This document shows positions 54,040 through 60,000 of a DNA stretch of 60,000 bases, in pieces. The position numbers and the translations under genes were made by a program. The notes beneath the pieces were generated by a model. That model saw only the letters and a program-made list of their open reading frames with translations. It did not search any database and was not told where the DNA came from. Origin of the DNA: Apostichopus japonicus (lineage: Eukaryota; Echinodermata; Holothuroidea; Aspidochirotida; Stichopodidae). How positions within the stretch are numbered: the stretch's first letter is position 1; every line of letters starts with the position of its first letter. The stretch covers positions 17,215,001 through 17,275,000 of the forward strand of contig NC_092566.1 in NCBI RefSeq assembly GCF_037975245.1, read 5' to 3'.

Positions 54040-57000
54040 AACAGTACAAGTACAACAGCATGCATCTGCACGATAAGGCAATCATTTTTTTTTTTTAATT
54101 TCCAGGAATTAATTATGTAGATTTTGACCCCCATGACGGGTGGGATTATGAGATCTGCATGTTTTGGTGGTTCTTTGTTTCAAGAATGATGATGAAAACG
54201 TCCATATTGAATGAACAACATACATGCTTGATGTGTTTCTGTATATCAATATTCTGTATATTAATGTGATCCGGCCTAGAAGTTTCTTCTCTCGACATGA
54301 TCTTCTTTTCCGTGATTTAATGTGCCATGTCAATTTTTGTCACATTTGTTACTTTTAGACGAGTTTGTGGAAAGCGCATTCGTGTGGAGTTTGCCAGGCC
54401 CTACCCAGGGCCTGCCCCAAAGATAAGTTATGTTCCACGACAACGTAACAGGAGGTGAGTGATGCAATCAAGAAGCAAGATATTTGCTAAGTACTGTAAG
54501 TTGTATTAATGTAACAGACCTACATGCATGTACATAGACATATCACACAGTTAAGCATGCTTTGTAGTACTTATTCATACATACTGTTCATATTTATTTT
54601 GAAAGGTTTATGAATCTTGCAGCATGCATGGATGGTTTTCATTCCACAGAGGTCAAAGTACCTCTTGTGAATTCCCATGACTCCAAAAGTTAAAGTACAC
54701 CCTTCATATGTTGATCCACCTTTTAATAATGCATGCTAGACATCTGTTCGCTTCTCTGGAGTTCAAAGGTCATTTGAGGTCAACAGATATCCAAATCTGA
54801 AAGCCGTCTCAACCAGTGGCGTAGGAAGGTACTTTTGAGTGGGGGGGCTGAAGACTGATGGCCGACCTGGGGAAGGGGTCTAAGGGGAGGGGGTGTCCCC
54901 CTCCCCTTTGGATTTTTTTGGGCATTTCCAGGTGGCCTCAGGTGCAATTTGGTGCAATATAGCACACTTCAATTCCCACTCCATTTTTTAAAAATTTTTG
55001 CATTTTCACCTGGCCTTAGATGCAATTTGGTGCTCCAAATGAGATTTTTTTCTCATTTGGAAATGAAAAAGGGGTTTTCTGACTTGCCAAGCGGGGGGGG
55101 GCGGAATGATACTTCCGCCCCCCATATTTTTCACTGGCGGGGCTGGCGCCCCCAGCCCCCCCGGTTCCTACGCCCTTGGTCTCAACACAATGACTCCAAT
55201 CATGAAGCATGAAATTCAAATTACTTTTTGTTGGTTTGTAGAGTAGTATATCCTCCACCTTATTGAGTTGACTTTAAAAGGTCAAAGTTCATTTGTCGTC
55301 AACAGCAAAGTATGAAACCTTGTAAATACGTCTACATTCTTCAATGCCTACTGATTAATGTGACTTCGACAATGGTCAAAACCTGCAGAATGGCAAATAT
55401 ATTGCAAAATATTCTCATTTGAAATGTAAATGCCATGAATAATTTATTATTTTACAAACCATGTATTTGGTCTTGTGGTTTGGTAATTAGTTGCCAACTG
55501 CCAGATTCTCATTCAGTGCCGTGAGTGCACCTCTTGTGAATGTTCCTACACTGACCACCATTCATGACAGTGCAAGCCTGCTTATTGAAAAACAGTCCTC
55601 TTGAAGTTCACTCGAACATTAAAAAAATGTTACATGATAGCATAAACTACCCCAAGTACTGCCAGTGGGATTCATCCTTGAGTGCATCTAATTATTTGAC
55701 CAGCCACCGTATGATTGTAAACACAAGTACTCACATGGTCAGCACTACTTTCCTGTGTGAAGACAAATTAAGCTCGACTACTGAAATAGTGGACGGTGTG
55801 TTTAGTCATGAATTTGTGCAGAGAAGCATTCAGTATGGCTGGCATTTTGAACTGGGGGTAGATATGAAATCTCCACTGTTTTGGACAAAAATAGGGGACT
55901 CTAGTGGTATTTGCTATAGGCAGGGAAGATCGTAATGTTCAAACTGCAATTCACATCAAATGATGCACACTTCTACCACAGATTTCTTTTTGAAATAGAC
56001 GTGTACAGACATTACTGTAATCATTTTGTTGACATGTGCTCTTTCTCCTAATTGCACCAATTTTTTAAGGTATATGTGATGATTGTAAGAAAACTAGCAC
56101 AGTCACAACAGAAAGATACCACAAAACTACTTCTCCGGTACTAAAAAGACAACCGATTTAGTTTCAGTCAACGATGTACAGTGCTTTACCAACTCAACTG
56201 CTAAATTACTGGTGTTAGGCACAGCTACTACTGTACTGATTTAAGGGGCATGGACTCTTCACAATCTGAGAATTACTACAATGGTACAATCTCTGATACA
56301 GACTTTGATGGGGGTTACAACATTTTTACAACTAGATCATCCCAGAGCCGAGTCAACCGAAAGCCAAAGGCTGACCCTATCATTCGATTCGTCCTGCTCA
56401 AACGTAACGGCTGTTCGATCCTCTCTCTACCAAACTGAGACTAATTACTGTATAGGTACCACTATATCCATCCAAGTCAGCAGCTGACAATCCCTGACCA
56501 TTCCTTCGTCTTGACCGAACCAAACCAATTCATTGACTCACTTCACCCCTTTACAACTGACCATGTGCACCTGGCACAGCTGCACACGATTCAAGACTGC
56601 ATGAGGTAATTATTCGTGACGCATTAATGTGATTTGTTAGATCAGTGCGGAACGTGACGGTACCTTTCATAGATCTACATATCATCGAAGATTATGATCA
56701 ATAAAAATCAAAACCATTTGTGTCATCAAGAGATTAGCTCTCGACCCTGATAAATGGATTAGGAGATATGAGTGGTAAGGTATAGGGAAGACTATATTAA
56801 CTTAGTAGTATTAATATCTTATGATAAAACCCCATTAGGATCATAGTTTTGGCTGAAGTTGTCACAATTAAACTTCCACGCTAGCTTTAGCATGCATCTT
56901 CTTCAAAACATGAAAAATGCTTGCTATAGGAGAATGTTTTTGTAGGCTGAAAGCAAGAAATGCCAACTTACCAGCAGGGAGTTGATAACAATCGATGGTT

Positions 57001-59348
57001 TGCTATAATATCAAGGTGCATGCAGCTGGCTGCTGAAATGTAGTGTCCACATCAGGCACCTATGTTCCCACCAAAGTAAAATATCAAACCTTCAACTTGA
57101 TCCCACAAAACTTTTGTTCTCTCTTAATTAGGTCGAGGTCTCGCTCACCTCGCAGAAGGTTACGCTCCAGGTAAGTGAAAGGTAAAAGAAAATCTGTGAC
57201 CGATCGTTAACTGTGCAAATTGTGGGGTGGATATGTGTGCGAATAGTGGGCTGTACAGGGGTGCGAGTAGTGGGGTGTAAGGAGGGGTGGATGGGGTGCG
57301 AGTAGTGGGGTGGATGGGGGTGCGAGTAGTGGGGTGTAAGGAGGGGTGGATGGGGTGCGAGTAGTGGGGTGGATGGGGGTGCGAGGAGTGGGGTGGATGA
57401 GGTGCGAGTAGTGGGGTGGATGGGGGTGCAAGGAGTGGGGTGGATGGGGGTGCGAGGAGTGGGGTGGATGGGGATGCATGTTCTTTGAGTGGATGGGGGT
57501 GCAGTGTGTCCCCCTTTGTTTCCTTTTTCAGTTCCCACACCTCATGTTTTGTTTTCTATGCTTTATTTCCTTATTCTCCGGGGACTTCTATTCCACAAGT
57601 CTTCTTGTTAAACTTAGTTTTTAGTCTTCTCAATTATCTTCCTACAGTATGTCCTATACTCTTTGTGTTGTAATATACCTATCTGGTATCATTAATGTCA
57701 GTATTGATGTTCTCACTATGATGCTTTTGCCATTATCTCTATTTGTAATGCTTGATTGATTGAATGAATGATCGATCAAAATCAAATGTAATAAATCAAA
57801 TGAACCACCCCGGGACCTCAAATTAATGGATTGTTTGAGTCTGTGCCCAGCTAGGAAATGGTTCACCCAAGGCTTGCAACAGTCCTTGATGGGGAAGATG
57901 ACATCTCTCAGTAGCTCATAGGCTTAGAACTCTGTACTTTGATTGGCTGGGAGACCTAAAAGGTCGATACAAAATGCTCACACTGTGTCGTTGCAGACTT
58001 AAAAATTCGGAAGGAATATGCAATAAGGACCGCTTAATCATATAAAAATTTCTCAAAGAGGAGGAGAAGGGTACAACTTTAACTCAATCCACTCAGTAGG
58101 CCTGGCCCTTCCACCGGCCATTAGATCCCCCACCATGCTGAGGGTCGCCAAAAAAGATCGAGGTCAAAACCAGGGTCACCTTACAAGCAAAAACAACTGC
58201 CCTGCAATTCAAGGCTTACCATGTAGCATTTGATATCATGATTATAAATGAATCAGTCATCCATCGATACCTCACAATAGAGGAGAAGTTTGAATTTCAA
58301 CTTTATAGCTGTTTATGGCTGTACAGTTTATGGCTGTATTAACCGAGGATATTATAGGCAGGGAGGAAGTACTGTATATATATATAATGTGTTGCAGATA
58401 TTGTTGAAATATGTTTCTATGAAGCTATACGCATTCTAACATTTCAAACAATTCAACTACAGTGTAGCTAGTCCTTTCCCCTCCTCTATCACCTCCTTCC
58501 TAATCTTCTTCTTTCTTCCACTGGACTATCTACCTACAATATGCTCCTGCTAGAGTTTATTTCAACAATATTAGATCTTTTCCTTTCCAATTAAGATCAA
58601 GAGAGAGATTGCCACGTTCGTATCTTCCCAACAATCGGCCCAACAATCGGCAAAGAAGAAGAAGTACAGGTTCTTCAGAGCGTCTTCATAGATCCAGGTA
58701 CATTCATAGATCCCCGGGTACCTTCATAGATCCAGATACATTCATAGATCCCCAGGTACCTCATAGATCCCCAGGTACCTTTATAGATCCCCAGGTACAT
58801 TCATAGATCCCCAGGTACCTTCATAGATCCAGATACCTTCATAGATCCCTAGGTACCTTCATGAAGGCCAAGGTACCTCCACAGATCCAGGTACCTTCAT
58901 AGATCCAGGAACCTTCATAGAGGGCCAGATGATGCCATAGATCACCAGCTACCTTCATAGATCCAGGTACCACAAAAGCAAGAGCAGTTTTGATTAACTT
59001 CAAGGAATAATTTAGTCTTCAAATCTTGTCGATAAATTATACCCTGAACTAGTCTGGAAAATGATGTCATTAAAGATTGGCCAAATTATATTTCTTGCCT
59101 TTTGCAATCAGCAGTGGAGCTTTTTAAAGTGTAACAGTCTACAAAATTTCATAAAATTTCCATCTGTGAACTCTTTCCTGTTGGATTCATGAATGTTACT
59201 GTACTTGAATAAAAACATACCTCGGTGTATTTTTTATTACAAAATTCATGTTATGCCCCCACACTTTGGAGACCTTGCTCATGTAGAAAAACTTTCCTTG
59301 TTTTCCAGGTCACGCGACAGACGAAGAAGTAAAGAGGACTCAAAATAA
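50236..59348 (+). CDS. SRSF3/Rsf1-like serine/arginine-rich splicing factor (gene C, spliced)
   Basis: The joined exons are 50236-50375, 53914-53991, 54359-54454, 57132-57170, 58596-58697 and 59309-59348 (164 residues). The RRM occupies ~14-86 with RNP2 LFIGNI and RNP1 GFAYVVY, then PYPGPAP, then an Arg/Ser-rich tail (RSRSRSPRRRLRSR, RQRRRSTGSSERLHRS, SRDRRRSKEDSK). The tail is poorer in RS dipeptides than gene B's, with an Asn/Pro-rich insert (PNNRPNNR). The family acts in nuclear pre-mRNA splicing and mRNA export. All introns are phase 2 within Arg codons; exons 2-5 are 78, 96, 39 and 102 bases, all multiples of three. It is head-to-head with paralogue B. The first two exons have the same lengths as in B, so the duplication copied the full intron pattern. 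Confidence 0.9.
50376..53913 (+). other. Gene C intron 1 (3.5 kb)
   Basis: Non-coding. It holds a CCTAGG-rich tract near its start, a cluster of TACAGTAC/GTACTGTAC words (51870-51930) and G-runs at 52396 and 52579-52600. Confidence 0.65.
50755..51200. repeat. CCTAGG/GGCCTA/TTAGGC-rich tract in the first intron of gene C
   Basis: ATTAGGCCTATCC, TCTAGGCTAGGCTC, GTAGGCCTAGGC and AGCCTAGGTTAG cluster 0.4-0.8 kb after exon 1, without a fixed period. Confidence 0.5.
53914..53991 (+). CDS. Gene C, RNP1 exon
   Basis: The acceptor AATCTTCCATCAG and donor GCAG|GTACAG enclose 78 bases, phase 2 to phase 2. It codes NPPGFAYVVYKQKADAEEAV and RSLHG. Confidence 0.93.
53998..54035. repeat. (TA)n microsatellite just after a donor
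   Basis: A pure TA run beginning 7 bp after the exon border at 53991. Length changes here could affect donor accessibility. Confidence 0.95.
54359..54454 (+). CDS. Gene C, RRM end and linker exon
   Basis: The acceptor TTGTTACTTTTAG and donor GGAG|GTGAGT enclose 96 bases, phase 2 to phase 2. It codes RVCGKRIRVEFARPYPGPAP and then KISYVPRQRNR. Confidence 0.92.
54455..57131 (+). other. Gene C intron 3 (2.7 kb)
   Basis: It contains a hAT MITE (54814-55178). Open frames at 55564-55935 and 56250-56438 have no family resemblance and no fitting splice sites on both sides. The intron corresponds in position to the one holding poison exons in vertebrate SRSF genes, but none is identified here. Confidence 0.55.
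54814..55178. mobile_element. hAT-type MITE, copy 2, perfect 8-bp TSD
   Basis: GTCTCAAC flanks both ends (54806-54813, 55179-55186). It starts CAGTGGCGTAGGAAGG and ends TTCCTACGCCCTTG. Same family as 26423-26784, opposite orientation, 365 bp. Confidence 0.94.
57132..57170 (+). CDS. Gene C, RS exon 1 (39 nt)
   Basis: The acceptor TCTCTTAATTAG and donor CCAG|GTAAGT give phase 2 to phase 2. With flanking split codons it codes RSRSRSPRRRLRSR. Confidence 0.85.
57225..57500. repeat. G-rich minisatellite 55 bp after a donor
   Basis: Units of GGTGCGAGTAGTGGGGTGG and GATGGGGGTGCGAGGAGTGG types, with a longer GTAAGGAGGGGTGGATGG variant; about ten units. G triplets on the sense strand of an intron can act as splicing enhancers. 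Confidence 0.93.
58596..58697 (+). CDS. Gene C, RS exon 2
   Basis: The acceptor CTTTCCAATTAAG and donor CCAG|GTACAT enclose 102 bases, phase 2 to phase 2. It codes SRERLPRSYLPNNRPNNRQ and RRRSTGSSERLHRS. Its last 14 bases are the founder of the following array. Confidence 0.82.
58684..58976 (+). repeat. Minisatellite of decoy 5' splice sites
   Basis: The unit TTCATAGATCC(CC)AG|GTACC, 18-20 bp, is founded on the exon-intron border of the RS exon and repeated about 13 times. Besides the border used here (58697/58698), AG|GTAC recurs with GT at 58756, 58775, 58795, 58815, 58853, 58873, 58891 and 58967. The exon frame remains open past the first decoys and stops at 58806. Confidence 0.92.
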
Positions 59349-59382
59349 AGCTGTGTCTGAGCAGATTAAGTCCTGACTTTAC
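59309..59382 (+). CDS. Gene C, last coding exon (stop TAA at 59346-59348)
   Basis: The acceptor CCTTGTTTTCCAG leads into codons for SRDRRRSKEDSK and TAA (coding part 59309-59348). The stop is part of an AATAAA hexamer (59344-59349). A donor-like ACAG|GTATAG at 59382 suggests that, as in gene B, an intron follows the stop and the 3' UTR continues downstream. Confidence 0.83.
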
Positions 59383-59454
59383 AGGTATAGTTATGTCACT
59401 GGGATTATAATAACTTGTGCTATATTGTTGTCTTACATTCAAGTGCATGTTTCT

Positions 59455-60000
59455 ATATACAGTTATATAGTACAACAGTTATATAGTACAGCAATATAGT
59501 GTAGTTTAATAGAACTATATATTACAGTTATATAGTTTAGTTATATAGTATAGTATATATAACAGATATATAGTAGGCTATAGTTAATTATTACAGTTAT
59601 ATAGTATAGTTATATAGTAATTATATATAGTACAGAGATATAGTATAGTTATATAGTAGTTAAATATAGCACAGAACTATAGTTATATAGCAGTTTATAT
59701 ATAGTACAGTTATAAAGAAGTTGTATATAGGCCTAGTATAGTAAATATAGTAGACTTATATAATATAGTTAATATTGTAGAGTTACAAAATACAGTTGTA
59801 TAGCATATAGTTATATAGTATAGTATGTAGTCAGTTACATAGTTAAAATATAACTATATAGTATAGTCATAAAGTATAGTTATATAGTATTTATAGTACA
59901 GTTATATAGTATAGTTATGTAGTAAAAAGTACAGTGGTATACAGTTATATAGTCAGTTATATAGTATAGTTATTTAGTACAGCCATAATATAGTTATATA
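59455..60000. repeat. AT-rich minisatellite, TATAGTTATATAGTA-type unit, running off the window
   Basis: Degenerate 12-16-bp units of TATAGT, TATATAGTA and ACAGTTATATAG to the last base of the window. The 3' end of gene C must be inside or beyond it. Confidence 0.92.

Noticed and set aside
57128-57540. His/Pro/Thr-rich minus-strand frames
   Set aside because: Antisense of the G-rich minisatellite following a gene C exon; several frames are open at once.

Overview
This is invertebrate nuclear DNA, AT-rich, with long introns and three spliced genes. Most of the rest is introns, small non-autonomous transposons, tRNA-derived SINEs and minisatellites. The gene families (SPARC, SRSF3/Rsf1-type SR proteins) are animal. 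The repeat texture (hAT-like MITEs, tRNA SINEs, CCTAGG/GGCCTA-rich tracts) suggests a marine deuterostome invertebrate, perhaps an echinoderm. I hold the phylum only loosely.

Gene A (+ strand, coding 5671-24841) is a secreted SPARC-family matricellular protein of 249 residues. I assembled it from seven coding exons whose phases all match: signal peptide, ten-cysteine follistatin-like/Kazal module, extracellular calcium-binding (EC) domain and acidic C-terminal tail. A GC-rich candidate promoter and untranslated exon lie near 2.55 kb, and a poly(A) signal at 26335. The intron before the tail exon holds an array of about 20 tandem copies of that exon's own 3' splice site and first ~45 coding bases, each joined to a G-rich spacer. 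Only the 21st, last copy continues into the real exon.

Genes B (- strand, 49470 down to 33852) and C (+ strand, 50236-59348) are head-to-head paralogues encoding small RRM + RS splicing factors (SRSF3/Rsf1-like, 174 and 164 residues). They share a 765-bp intergenic segment that probably acts as a bidirectional promoter. Every coding intron in both is phase 2 and splits an arginine codon, so each internal exon is a removable in-frame cassette. In gene C the 5' splice site of the fifth coding exon has itself grown into a minisatellite carrying eight further AG|GTAC donor-like sites.

Transposon content is unusually readable. There are two 362-365 bp hAT-type MITEs in opposite orientation with perfect 8-bp target duplications, a nested pair at 770-2104, further hAT-like elements at 13943 and 24130, and two TTAA-flanked MITEs. 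One element (19060-19496) sits exactly at the junction of a 400-bp tandem duplication. A 76-bp spacerless palindrome lies at 12522-12597. From 26.8 to 33.8 kb I find no confident gene. The window ends inside an AT-rich minisatellite downstream of gene C.
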